Shown: positions 7,915 to 15,410, counted from the stretch's first letter. The stretch: DNA of 18,649 nt from Candidatus Kapaibacterium sp. (GCA_028691175.1 JAQUZU010000002.1:1-18649), one strand, 5' to 3'. The notes: generated from the sequence alone by a model not told the origin. A program made the numbers and translations.

Positions 7915-8471
7915 GTGACAGGCAGTCCGGAATACGCTCTGCCAAAAATTTGCGGTTGCTTCGGAAATTACATCGTGTGACGGCAGTTACTTTGTGCGGC
8001 TTTTTTGTAGTGATGGCCGTGACCGGCATTTTGCTCGGAATGAAAAAGCACTGTTCGTTGCTACAATCGGAGACCAAGACCGGTATTTCGAGCGATGCAA
8101 AAGGCTTTTTGCCTATTGATTCGCTAAATCATTTGGCGAAAATATACTTGGCTGAATATGTTTCGCCGGATTTGCCGGATAAGACTGCGAGAATTGAAAT
8201 TCGCCCTGAAAAAGGGGTAGTGAAATATATCTTCGCCGGACATTTTACCGGCTTGCAGATCGACGCTACCAACGGCAGGCTGCTTGCCACCGAGACCCGC
8301 ACTTCCAACTTTGTCGAAATGTTGCACGATGGTTCGATTATTGACCGTGTGACGGGCTTTGGCAGTGGAATGTTCAAGTTGATATATACGGCGGTTATGG
8401 GCCTCTCGCTTCTGCTTTTCGTCATAACCGGCCTGCTGATAAGACAGCGTAAAAGAAAAGGCAACCCTTGA
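7911..8471 (+). CDS. PepSY-associated TM-type membrane protein
   Basis: The 186-residue protein has two transmembrane helices (about 24-43 and 157-177), each flanked by basic residues, with an extracytoplasmic segment of roughly 110 residues between them. The start of helix 1 (LRKLHRVTA, H21) and the later LQIDATNGRLLA and FVEMLHDGSIID segments resemble PepSY-associated TM proteins, which often accompany iron or flavin reductases and siderophore uptake. Here it stands alone without such partners. Its ATG overlaps the stop of rdgB-purN (ATGA), indicating translational coupling. The stop codon lies inside the terminator hairpin that closes the operon. At this size it has a single PepSY-like unit, much shorter than the four-helix members. 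Function unknown. Confidence 0.75.
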   Translation: MSDRQSGIRSAKNLRLLRKLHRVTAVTLCGFFVVMAVTGILLGMKKHCSLLQSETKTGISSDAKGFLPIDSLNHLAKIYLAEYVSPDLPDKTARIEIRPEKGVVKYIFAGHFTGLQIDATNGRLLATETRTSNFVEMLHDGSIIDRVTGFGSGMFKLIYTAVMGLSLLLFVITGLLIRQRKRKGNP

Positions 8472-8491
8472 TTGGGCTGCCTTTCTTTTTT
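8457..8491. terminator. Rho-independent terminator between convergent genes
   Basis: AAAGGCA (8457-8463) pairs with TGCCTTT (8478-8484), followed inward by a 1x1 mismatch, CCC/GGG and a 6-base loop. On the plus strand it is followed by CTTTTTT, so it ends the meaB operon; the left arm and loop contain the last codons and stop of the PepSY-type gene. On the minus strand the stem is followed by TCTTTTACG, so it may also serve the transporter transcript. Confidence 0.8.
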
Positions 8492-8510
8492 ATATAAGCG
8501 TGTAAAAGTC

Positions 8511-10082
8511 TTATTTGGTAACTCTTTCAAGCCATTTTACCATGCCGAGCATTACGCCCATAGAAATTATGCAGACTGCCATGAAAACTGCCCAGCAATA
8601 CCATTGGTTTGCAAAGCTGTTATACATTAACGGGCCAATCCAGATCAATAAGTTGCCGACTGCAGTAGCACCGAGCCATAAGCCCTGGCATACGCCCTGC
8701 AAGTGCTTCGGAGCAACTTTCGATACGAACGAAAGTCCGAGTGGCGAGATGAATAATTCGGCTACGGTCAGGAAGAAGTAAGTAACGATCAATACCCACG
8801 GACCGGCTTTGATGCTGTTCTGTGCAGTGATGTCCATTGCTCTGAATACGTCGCCTGCCGGATAACCCTGTATAGAAGCAAAGATTGCGAGGAATAAGTA
8901 TGCACATGCGGCGATACCCATACCAATTGCAATTTTGCGCGGAGTGGAAATTTCAATGCCTTTTTTGGTCAGGCGACCGAAGAACCACATGATAATCGGC
9001 GTTAAGAAAATTACGAAGAACGGATTAACTGCCTGCCAGATTTCCGGCGGAATTGATGCTGTATCTACGAAGTCGCGGGCAAATACCGAAAGCGACTGAC
9101 CATTCTGGTGGAATGAGAACCAGAAGAAGATTGCGATACCGAGCACGGCAAACAATGCGTACATTCTTTGTTTGATTTCGGCTGCCATTGCGGCTTTTTC
9201 TTCCGGAGTGTAATTAACGGCTTGTGCTGCTTCTTTCTTTGCCGGATTCGGAAGAGTTTTCTTCGTAGCGATAAAGATAAACAGTGAAATAAGCATTGCA
9301 GCAACAGAGGCGAGGAATGAATAGTGAACGCCTGTGTTGAATACGTCAAGATAATTTGTGCAGAATGCCAATAAATCAGCCGGAATAGTTGTTTTACCGG
9401 TAACTTCAGTAAAGAGTGCTTTGAGGTTTTCTAATTCGGCGCCTGTGAGTGCACCGGCTTTGTTTATGTATTCGTGGCAGAGTGCCGGCAAACTTGCGTT
9501 ATATAACAGATTATTAACGCCAAGCCACCAACTTCTTAAAACCGGTGCAATAAACGGTGCTACCAAGCCACCGATATTGATGAATACATAGAAAATCTGG
9601 AAGCCCGGATCGCGCTTGCTCTTTGCAATGCGAAGAGCTTCTTCGCCTTTTTTAGCGGCGTCCGCTTCGAAGTTATCGTACATCTGACCAACGATTGCCT
9701 GCAGGTTGCCCTTAAACAAACCGTTACCAAATGCGATTAGCAATAATGCAAAACAAGTAAATGGCAACAACCAACTCATGTTTTCGTTAGTTGATAAGAT
9801 AGGAATAGAAATAAGCACATAACCGGTTGCCATTATTATCAAACCGGTCATGATCGTACCTTTGTAGTTTTGTTTCTTGTCGGCAATCATACCACCGACT
9901 AAACTCAGTACATAAATTAGTGCATAAAATACGGAATAAATTATTCCGCTGGCTTGATCGCTTATGCCGAATTTAGAGCATAAGAACAAAAGCAAAACGG
10001 CATTCATAATGTAATAACCGAAGCGCTCGCCCATGTTCGATAACGCGGCCGCGACTAACCCTTTCGGATGATCTTTGAACAT
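8511..10082 (-). CDS. POT/PTR-family proton-dependent peptide transporter (MFS)
   Basis: This is a polytopic inner-membrane protein of 523 residues, the usual length for bacterial POT transporters (about 14 helices), which import di- and tripeptides with protons. Visible signatures: ERFGYY at 19-24, GNGLFKGN at 119-126, and the PTR2-type FYVFINIGG at 164-172. The first Glu of the ExxERF motif is Asn16 here, which I believe is frequent in Bacteroidota members and would affect proton coupling. A long non-membrane segment follows the ~helix 6 region (about 185-245). Two ATGs are adjacent; GGAGG (complement of 10087-10091) is 1 base from the first (10085) and 4 from the second (10082), so I chose the second. 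The gene is divergent from pth. Confidence 0.92.
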   Translation of the reverse strand: MFKDHPKGLVAAALSNMGERFGYYIMNAVLLLFLCSKFGISDQASGIIYSVFYALIYVLSLVGGMIADKKQNYKGTIMTGLIIMATGYVLISIPILSTNENMSWLLPFTCFALLLIAFGNGLFKGNLQAIVGQMYDNFEADAAKKGEEALRIAKSKRDPGFQIFYVFINIGGLVAPFIAPVLRSWWLGVNNLLYNASLPALCHEYINKAGALTGAELENLKALFTEVTGKTTIPADLLAFCTNYLDVFNTGVHYSFLASVAAMLISLFIFIATKKTLPNPAKKEAAQAVNYTPEEKAAMAAEIKQRMYALFAVLGIAIFFWFSFHQNGQSLSVFARDFVDTASIPPEIWQAVNPFFVIFLTPIIMWFFGRLTKKGIEISTPRKIAIGMGIAACAYLFLAIFASIQGYPAGDVFRAMDITAQNSIKAGPWVLIVTYFFLTVAELFISPLGLSFVSKVAPKHLQGVCQGLWLGATAVGNLLIWIGPLMYNSFANQWYCWAVFMAVCIISMGVMLGMVKWLERVTK

Positions 10083-10086
10083 CATA

Positions 10087-10091
10087 CCTCC
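10087..10091 (-). promoter_or_regulatory. Shine-Dalgarno sequence of the peptide transporter gene
   Basis: GGAGG on the minus strand lies 1 base before the ATG at 10085 and 4 bases before the ATG at 10082. The spacing favours the second ATG. Strong Shine-Dalgarno sequences are rare in this window, so it is informative. Confidence 0.6.
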
Positions 10092-10130
10092 ATTTGTTGA
10101 TTATAATAGATAAAAAATAGTGTCATAGTC

Positions 10131-10167
10131 TTTCGAATATGCCTTATGCTGCACAGACTATTCGAAA
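10131..10167. promoter_or_regulatory. Inverted repeat upstream of the peptide transporter gene
   Basis: TTTCGAATA (10131-10139) and TATTCGAAA (10159-10167) are perfect 9-base arms with a 19-base spacer, 49-85 bases upstream of the transporter start. It could be a pair of operator half-sites about two helical turns apart, or a hairpin in the 5' leader of the transporter mRNA. Confidence 0.4.
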
Positions 10168-10223
10168 TTTACAAAATAATATCGGCAAATTAGTAAATAT
10201 TTTCGATTAATAAAAGAAAAAAA

Positions 10224-10256
10224 TTGACAAGGTAAATATTTTGAATAAATATTCAA
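10224..10256 (+). promoter_or_regulatory. Candidate pth promoter with overlapping palindrome
   Basis: TTGACA at 10224-10229 is an exact sigma70 -35 hexamer; a weak -10 (TAAATA at 10246-10251) follows after 16 bases. The near -10 region is itself a palindrome, TTGAATA-AA-TATTCAA (10241-10256), which could bind a repressor. The area is very A/T-rich, so both could arise by chance. Confidence 0.3.
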
Positions 10257-10315
10257 TATTTATGCTGATTTTTCGTCTTTACACTGTATTTTTTTAGAAT
10301 ATCAGAGAAAAATAA

Positions 10316-10948
10316 GTGAGTGTGTATAAATATTTAATTGTCGGGCTGGGAAATCCGGGCGAACAGTATAGTGGAAACAGACATAATATCGGCTGGATGG
10401 CTGTGGAAGAGTTTTTAAAAAGGCATGATGGAAAAATTGTGCAGGAATCGGATATTTACATGGCGTGCGAAGTCAAATATGCCAAGAAAAATATCCTCGT
10501 CTGCTTTCCGACGACTTACATGAACGGCTCCGGCGTTGCTGTAAAGAAAATTGCCGCCAAATATGAAATCCGGACGCAGGATATTATCGTGGTGGTTGAT
10601 GAATACAATTTTCCGCTCGGCAAGGTGCATCTGAAAAATACCGGTTCTGACGGCGGGCACAACGGCATGTTGAATATCATTACCGAACTTGGTACGCGTG
10701 ATTTTAATCGCTTACGCCTCGGTATAGATAAAAATTTTGGGCAGGGAGAATTGGTGGATTATGTCCTTTCGAACTTCGCAGAAGAAGAATTGCCGAACTT
10801 GGCAATTACAATCAATAAGGCAGTGGATTCGCTCGAATGTGCGATCAGAAACGGCGTAAAACGTTCGATGTGTGTAGTAAATTCCGAAGAACTTTGGAAT
10901 TCGAAAGAAAAAAAGACACAGAAAATTTCGGAAACTGTAACGGAATAG
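10316..10948 (+). CDS. pth: Peptidyl-tRNA hydrolase
   Basis: The 210-residue protein is a bacterial-type Pth, which frees tRNA from peptidyl-tRNAs that drop off the ribosome. Family motifs are present: VGLGNPGEQY near the N-terminus with N13, catalytic H23 in NRHNIGW, TYMNGSG with N70, D95 in VVVDEYNFPLGKV, and the GSDGGHNG loop with N116. The C-terminus has an extra Lys-rich tail (from about residue 190). The start used is GTG at 10316; a second in-frame GTG at 10322 would shorten the protein by two residues, and neither has a strong ribosome-binding site. It stands between a divergent peptide transporter gene and the chorismatase homologue 64 bases downstream. Confidence 0.95.
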   Translation: MSVYKYLIVGLGNPGEQYSGNRHNIGWMAVEEFLKRHDGKIVQESDIYMACEVKYAKKNILVCFPTTYMNGSGVAVKKIAAKYEIRTQDIIVVVDEYNFPLGKVHLKNTGSDGGHNGMLNIITELGTRDFNRLRLGIDKNFGQGELVDYVLSNFAEEELPNLAITINKAVDSLECAIRNGVKRSMCVVNSEELWNSKEKKTQKISETVTE

Positions 10949-11012
10949 ATGAAACTTTTCGTCGGAAAAAGTGTTATTGTTTTTGGAACTTAGTATAAAA
11001 ACATGATGCACG

Positions 11013-12065
11013 ATGAAAATTCAAACGAAAATTATTGACATTATTGGCGATCGGCTGCGAGCGGATGCCCTGCAAGCATGGGAGAATTACGAGCGGACGA
11101 AGTCTGTGCTTCCTCTCGCCGAACTTTCTTGTTGCCTGCCGGGGGGTGCAATTCCTGTTTTGGTAAATATCCTGACCTCGCGTCCGCGGCTTGGAGCTCA
11201 GAGTGGAGCAGATGGCAACCTTGCGATACGGCTGTGTCGCGAGATATTTCCGCCTGCCACGATTTGCCTTGTGCCACAAAAACTACTCAAGTGCGATCTT
11301 GCATTCGAAATCTATTATGCTGAAGGCAATTCGGAGGAAGATCCTTCTAACGTCTCTGCTCTTGCCTTTAAATCTTCGTCAGACGATAAATATACTCATT
11401 GCTTTAATGAATTGACCGCTGAACTATCTTCGCGCGGCTTGGGCGTGGCAGATATTATGCGGCAGTGGAATTATGTCCCGAATATAGTCGGCAATCCGGA
11501 AACTCATGCTCCGGATGAATATCCGCAATTTAATGCTGCACGCCGTGCGTCCTATGGTAAAATGAAAACTCCGCCTGCCGCAACCGGAATCGGCGCAGAC
11601 GGCGGTGAATTTACTTTGATTGCACTTGCCGGTAAAATTAAAAAATATGCGATAGAAAATCCGCTGCAGGTTTCGGCACAAGATTATTCGAAATTAGCGG
11701 AAACTCCGCTTTTTTCTCGTGCGATGTATCTCGATGGCGGAACATGTTTGATTTCCGGAACGGCGGCGATTTTGGGCGAGGAAAGCCTCGACGGCGGGCT
11801 TGCGGAGCAAACCGCACAGACTGTAGCGAATATTCAAAAACTGATTTCTCGCGAAAATATAATGCAATATGTGAAGGATCTACCGGCCGGAAATATTGAA
11901 GTCTGCACATTGCGAGTTTACATAAAACGGGGCGAAAATCCCGATCTTGCGGAGGAAATTATTCGTCGGGCGTTCCCACAGGCGGAAATTAAATTCCTCG
12001 AAGCCGATGTTTGCCGCCCGGAGTTGCTGGTCGAAATTGAGGGTGTCGGGCAACTTCGTGGCTGA
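11013..12065 (+). CDS. Chorismatase (FkbO/Hyg5/XanB2-like) family protein
   Basis: The C-terminal ~200 of 350 residues show the conserved pattern of chorismatases, RidA-fold enzymes that convert chorismate to dihydroxycyclohexadiene carboxylate or to 3-/4-hydroxybenzoate: WNYVPNI at 152-158, QFNAARR at 172-178, PAATGIGA at 188-195, NPLQVSA at 216-222, FSRA at 234-237, ISGTAAILGEE at 247-257, and VCRPELLVEIEG near the end with the presumed catalytic E341. The first ~150 residues are less conserved. Known members lie in rapamycin-type, hygromycin, xanthomonadin and aryl polyene or flexirubin clusters; here no such pathway gene is adjacent. The DAHP synthase-chorismate mutase gene at 13611 is the only nearby chorismate gene, beyond clpX. 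The product formed cannot be settled from sequence alone. Confidence 0.75.
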   Translation: MKIQTKIIDIIGDRLRADALQAWENYERTKSVLPLAELSCCLPGGAIPVLVNILTSRPRLGAQSGADGNLAIRLCREIFPPATICLVPQKLLKCDLAFEIYYAEGNSEEDPSNVSALAFKSSSDDKYTHCFNELTAELSSRGLGVADIMRQWNYVPNIVGNPETHAPDEYPQFNAARRASYGKMKTPPAATGIGADGGEFTLIALAGKIKKYAIENPLQVSAQDYSKLAETPLFSRAMYLDGGTCLISGTAAILGEESLDGGLAEQTAQTVANIQKLISRENIMQYVKDLPAGNIEVCTLRVYIKRGENPDLAEEIIRRAFPQAEIKFLEADVCRPELLVEIEGVGQLRG

Positions 12066-12083
12066 AAATCAGCGTAAACGCAA

Positions 12084-12111
12084 GCAGAGACGTAAATTAC
12101 TGCGTCTCTGC
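12084..12111 (+). terminator. Hairpin after the chorismatase-like gene
   Basis: GCAGAGACG (12084-12092) and CGTCTCTGC (12103-12111) form a perfect 9-bp stem with a 10-base loop, 18 bases after the stop codon. There is no U-tract on the plus strand (CTAAAAACT follows), so it is an RNA 3'-end or processing structure rather than a textbook terminator. Two smaller hairpins precede it: GCTGA-AAA-TCAGC at 12061-12073 and GCGT-AA-ACGC at 12072-12081. Confidence 0.4.
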
Positions 12112-12112
12112 C

Positions 12113-12138
12113 TAAAAACTAAATTTGCGGAAGCAAAT
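12113..12138 (-). terminator. Candidate terminator of clpX
   Basis: On the minus strand ATTTGC-TTCC-GCAAAT (12138-12123) forms a 6-bp stem with a 4-base loop, followed by TTAGTTTTT, a U-rich run. It starts 11 bases after the clpX stop. The stem is short and A/T-rich, so it is weaker than the other terminators in the window. Confidence 0.45.
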
Positions 12139-12148
12139 ATTATCAAAA

Positions 12149-13471
12149 TTAATTTTCCGCCACTACATCTTGGATGTCCGATTTGATTTCCTTCGCGACT
12201 GCGTGCTGATGCTTTTCCTTCGGGAGGTCTTTCAGGCTGAAATTCCCGTCCTTCTCGATTTTCTCGATCAATTCTCTCGTAATCGTGATTTTCTTCAATT
12301 TCTTATTATCCGGCAGAGAATACATTACCGGAATCATGATTTTTTCGATGATCGAACGCAATGCTCTCGCACCTGTTTTGCGCTCGATTGCGATATCGAT
12401 TATATATTCCGTCGCCGAGTCGTCGAAAGAAATATTTACGCCGTCTATGTGGCATAACTTCTTGTATTGCTTGAAGATAGCGTTTTTCGGCTTTGTGAGA
12501 ATCGAACGTAATGCGTCGCGGTTTAACTCTTCGAGCGGAGCAATAACCGGCAGACGCCCGATTAATTCCGGAATAAGTCCGAACTTGACCAAGTCGGTTT
12601 GCTCGACCGACTTCAGCAAATCAAACGATTCTGCAATTACTTCGTCCGAATTTGAATTAAATCCGATCAGCGTCTTGCGTTTGCGCTTAGCAATCATTTT
12701 CTCTAATCCGTTGAATGCACCACCGCAAATAAACAAAATATTTTTTGTGTCAATGTGGATTAATTGTTGTTCCGGATGCTTTCTGCCGCCGTTTGGCGGA
12801 ATTCCGGCAATAGTTCCCTCGAGGATTTTCAGCAGCGACTGCTGGACGCCTTCGCCGGAAACGTCGCGCGTAATGCTCGTCGAGTCGCCTTTTCGTGCGA
12901 TTTTATCGATTTCGTCGATGTAAATAATTCCGCGTTCCGCTTTTTTGACGTCGAAATTGCATTTCTGCAAGAGCGAGAGGAGAATTGTCTCGACATCGTC
13001 GCCGACGTAGCCCGCTTCTGTAATTGTTGTAGCATCTGCGATTGCGAACGGAACGTTCAGGAGCTTCGCCAGTGTGCGTGCGAGAAGCGTTTTACCGGAG
13101 CCGGTCGGACCCAGCAACAAAATATTGCTTTTGTCGATTTCAATATCGTCAAATTCTTTTTTTGTCAGGAATTTTCCGGTGCGTTTATAGTGGTTATATA
13201 CGGAAACCGCGAGGACGGTTTTTGCGTAGTCCTGCCCGATGACGTATTCGTCCATCGCTTTTTTGAGTTGCGACGGTGTGGGAAGATTTTCGACGTTATC
13301 GACCTCTACATCCGCGAATTCCGCATTTATGTCTTCGCCGTTAATGATTTGCATCGAGCGGCGGACGCAATTATCGCATATATAGATTTGATTCGGACCT
13401 TCGAGCAGACAATTCACTTCTGAAACGTCTCTTCCGCAGAACGAGCAACTTGTTGTTGTCTTTTTTGTCAT
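12149..13471 (-). CDS. clpX: ATP-dependent Clp protease ATP-binding subunit ClpX
   Basis: The 440-residue AAA+ unfoldase has the full ClpX plan. A zinc-binding domain carries C9, C12, C32 and C35. The AAA+ core has Walker A GPTGSGKT at 121-128, pore loop GYVG at 154-157, Walker B IIYIDE at 182-187, the RKH loop (GRKHP, 229-233) and the ClpP-docking IGF at 269-271. LIPELIGRLP (299-308) holds the Arg finger, and GARALR (367-372) is sensor 2. It unfolds tagged proteins and feeds them to ClpP. clpP is not adjacent, although the two are often side by side in other bacteria. The C-terminus has a short Lys-rich extension. It is a single-gene unit flanked by a convergent chorismatase-like gene and a divergent DAHP synthase gene. 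Confidence 0.98.
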   Translation of the reverse strand: MTKKTTTSCSFCGRDVSEVNCLLEGPNQIYICDNCVRRSMQIINGEDINAEFADVEVDNVENLPTPSQLKKAMDEYVIGQDYAKTVLAVSVYNHYKRTGKFLTKKEFDDIEIDKSNILLLGPTGSGKTLLARTLAKLLNVPFAIADATTITEAGYVGDDVETILLSLLQKCNFDVKKAERGIIYIDEIDKIARKGDSTSITRDVSGEGVQQSLLKILEGTIAGIPPNGGRKHPEQQLIHIDTKNILFICGGAFNGLEKMIAKRKRKTLIGFNSNSDEVIAESFDLLKSVEQTDLVKFGLIPELIGRLPVIAPLEELNRDALRSILTKPKNAIFKQYKKLCHIDGVNISFDDSATEYIIDIAIERKTGARALRSIIEKIMIPVMYSLPDNKKLKKITITRELIEKIEKDGNFSLKDLPKEKHQHAVAKEIKSDIQDVVAEN

Positions 13472-13610
13472 ATATTATTGTAACCTAAATTGTTTTCTGA
13501 ATTTGCAATTTACTAAAGACGCGCTGCGTATCTGATTATTGTATGTGTGATTTGCGATACTTACTTAATTTATAAATATACACTATTTCTGTGTTTAGTC
13601 CGTCTATAAA

Positions 13611-14702
13611 ATGTTAAAAGTTTTGCAACATATCGACCAAATACGAATGCAGGAAAATATAGAACTTTATAGAACGAAGATCGATAAAATCGACCGTGCA
13701 GTGATTGAGTTGCTTGCCGAAAGAAAACGCCTCTCCGAGGACATTATCCGGGCGAAACACGAAATGAATATGCCCACCGAAGATCTCGAACGCGAAAATG
13801 AAATAATCACCCGCCTCCAGCAGCATGCGAAAGATACGCTTGCTCCGGAGTTTGTAATGGAAATTTACCGCAATATTTTCCGAAGTGCAAAAGCCGCATT
13901 TAAAGAGAAAAAAGTTTGTGAAAACGAAATTTTTAAAGAAATTAAAGCAAAAAAAATACTTATTGCCGGACCTTGTGCGGTGGAGTCGTCCGAGCAGATT
14001 CATACAATTGCGAAAGAACTGTCTGAATGTGGCGTGAAATATCTCCGAGGTGGCACGTTTAAGCCGCGTACTTCGCCGGATTCGTTTCAGGGATTGGGCA
14101 TGCCCGGAATTGTATTTCTGGATCGTGCCGCAAAAGCATACGGCATGTATTCGGTTAGTGAAATCACCGGCGTTTATCAACTTGAACAGGGGTTTTCCAA
14201 AGTCGACATTCTGCAGATAGGCAGTCGTAACGCTATGAATTTTGAGTTACTTAAGGCGGTTGGGCGCTATACTGCCGCCGAGCAGAAGCCGATAATTTTG
14301 AAGCGTGGATTTTGGATGACTATTCGCGAATTTCTTGCTGCTGCGGAGTATATTCGCAGCGCGGGCAACGGTTCGGTGATTTTGTGTTTGCGCGGGATTC
14401 GCACTTTCGAGCAGATTGATTCGGAATTTCGTTTTACGCCGGATCTTGCGTCAATACAGGAAATAAAGAAACTTTCCGACTTGCCGGTAATTTTCGATCC
14501 GTCGCATTCCGCCGGTAAAGCGGAATTTGTTCTCCCGCTGGCAAAAGCCGCGATAGATCTCGGTGCAGACGGAATTATTGCAGAAGCACATAATAAGCCG
14601 GATTGTGCATTAAGCGACGCGAAACAGTGCGTTTTGCCGAGCGAAATCGGCAAACTTGCCCAATACATTGAAAACGTAAATCGTGCAAATCAAGCCAAGT
14701 AA
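13611..14702 (+). CDS. Chorismate mutase / DAHP synthase (type I-beta) fusion
   Basis: Residues ~17-100 are an AroQ-type chorismate mutase helix bundle (IDKIDRAVIELLAERKRLSEDI). Residues ~113-355 are a type I-beta DAHP synthase, the first shikimate enzyme: AGPCAVES at 119-126, KPRTSP at 151-156, IGSRNAMNF at 203-211, LKRG at 230-233, RGIRTFE at 261-267, DPSHSAG at 296-302, and EAH at 325-327. This order is known from Bacteroidota and Bacillus, where the mutase domain gives feedback control by prephenate or chorismate. One usually conserved residue differs: the Glu of ERGIRTFE is Leu260. The start could also be Met13 (13647), nearer the usual start of the mutase domain; neither has a Shine-Dalgarno sequence. 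It is divergent from clpX. Confidence 0.93.
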   Translation: MLKVLQHIDQIRMQENIELYRTKIDKIDRAVIELLAERKRLSEDIIRAKHEMNMPTEDLERENEIITRLQQHAKDTLAPEFVMEIYRNIFRSAKAAFKEKKVCENEIFKEIKAKKILIAGPCAVESSEQIHTIAKELSECGVKYLRGGTFKPRTSPDSFQGLGMPGIVFLDRAAKAYGMYSVSEITGVYQLEQGFSKVDILQIGSRNAMNFELLKAVGRYTAAEQKPIILKRGFWMTIREFLAAAEYIRSAGNGSVILCLRGIRTFEQIDSEFRFTPDLASIQEIKKLSDLPVIFDPSHSAGKAEFVLPLAKAAIDLGADGIIAEAHNKPDCALSDAKQCVLPSEIGKLAQYIENVNRANQAK

Positions 14703-14704
14703 TG

Positions 14705-14736
14705 TTTGGTTCACTGCCTAAAAATGCGTAATTTTG
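14705..14736 (+). promoter_or_regulatory. Bacteroidota-type promoter for the lipoprotein/dehydrogenase operon
   Basis: TTTG at 14705-14708 and TAATTTTG at 14729-14736 are exact matches to the Bacteroidota -33 (TTTG) and -7 (TAnnTTTG) elements, separated by 20 bases, within the usual spacing. It lies 3 bases past the aromatic fusion gene and 36 bases before the chosen start of the lipoprotein. Confidence 0.6.
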
Positions 14737-14772
14737 CAAAGATATAATCGATGAAAAATGAGAAATCATACT

Positions 14773-15396
14773 ATGAAAAATATATACAGAATAGCCGTAA
14801 TCCTTTTGGTTATAACGTCATTGACTTCGTGCATCGTCGTAAAAAACGATACAATAGTTGAAGAAACCGAGCAAATCGTAAATCTTAGTCCCAAGCCGTC
14901 CGTTGCGATGAGCGACGAAATTGTTCGTTCTAAAGACGGCGACATGATTGCTTTTTTGCCCGAAGGCTGGTTTTTCGTCAATGTTGACGATCAGGCGGCT
15001 TCGAGTGTTTTCGCCGTTGCCGTAAATCCCGACTACACGCTTGCGGCGGTTTTCTCGTGTATTTCCGAGACTCCGGAGTACGAGGATATAATCAAACGCG
15101 AAGGCTTAATCGGGTTGTCGCGGATATTTTTTGATCGCCATAGTGCAAAAACCGGTGGCGATGCAAAAATGATCGGCTCGTCGTCGTCGATGTCTATGGG
15201 ACCGCTTGAGTTCGGGCGCTATAATTTTTCTACTGCCGGCGGTTCGAATTTGTGCCGTTCTGCTGTATTCAAATCGAGTATGTACAACTTATATGAAATA
15301 TCTGTAATCCAGATGGAATTTCGTCTGATGCCGCTTCCGACGCAGAATGAAATTGAACAAATATTTTCTTCAATAGTGGCAACTATTCAATATTAA
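14773..15396 (+). CDS. Predicted lipoprotein of unknown function
   Basis: I do not recognise this 207-residue protein. Its N-terminus (MKNIYRIAVI, then LLVITSLTSC) is a lipoprotein signal peptide with lipobox LTSC and lipidation at C20; an upstream in-frame ATG at 14758 would add five polar residues, and I chose the ATG that gives the better signal peptide. The mature part has a short polar linker, then a region rich in beta-strand-like patterns (DGDMIAFLPEGWFFVNVD; SSVFAVAVNPDYTLAAVFSC) and ends in a segment predicted to be helical (NEIEQIFSSIVATI). This resembles, loosely, small PsbP/DcrB-like folds, but no motif fixes it. It is followed after 14 bases by the dihydroorotate-dehydrogenase-like gene and probably shares the promoter at 14705. 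Confidence 0.7.
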   Translation: MKNIYRIAVILLVITSLTSCIVVKNDTIVEETEQIVNLSPKPSVAMSDEIVRSKDGDMIAFLPEGWFFVNVDDQAASSVFAVAVNPDYTLAAVFSCISETPEYEDIIKREGLIGLSRIFFDRHSAKTGGDAKMIGSSSSMSMGPLEFGRYNFSTAGGSNLCRSAVFKSSMYNLYEISVIQMEFRLMPLPTQNEIEQIFSSIVATIQY

Positions 15397-15398
15397 AC

Positions 15399-15406
15399 GG
15401 AGGTGA
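15399..15406 (+). promoter_or_regulatory. Strong Shine-Dalgarno sequence fixing the start at 15411
   Basis: GGAGGTGA sits 4 bases before the ATG at 15411 (7 from the GGAGG core) and only 1 base before an in-frame TTG at 15408. The spacing makes the ATG at 15411 the start of the dehydrogenase-like gene. Confidence 0.75.
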
Positions 15407-15410
15407 TTTG

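Noticed and set aside
10954..10972. ACTTTT/AAAAGT hairpin after pth followed by a T-rich stretch
   Set aside because: The stem is only six A/T-rich pairs and the T-rich run is displaced and interrupted, too weak to call a terminator.
12285..13423. Two plus-strand open frames (212 and 219 codons) opposite clpX
   Set aside because: clpX is unambiguous on the minus strand and the antisense translations are low-complexity mirror sequence without domains.
13472..13610. Promoter elements between clpX and the DAHP synthase gene
   Set aside because: Only partial matches (TTGCGA and TATAAA-like runs) with wrong spacing; no exact TAnnTTTG on either strand, although promoters for both genes must lie here.
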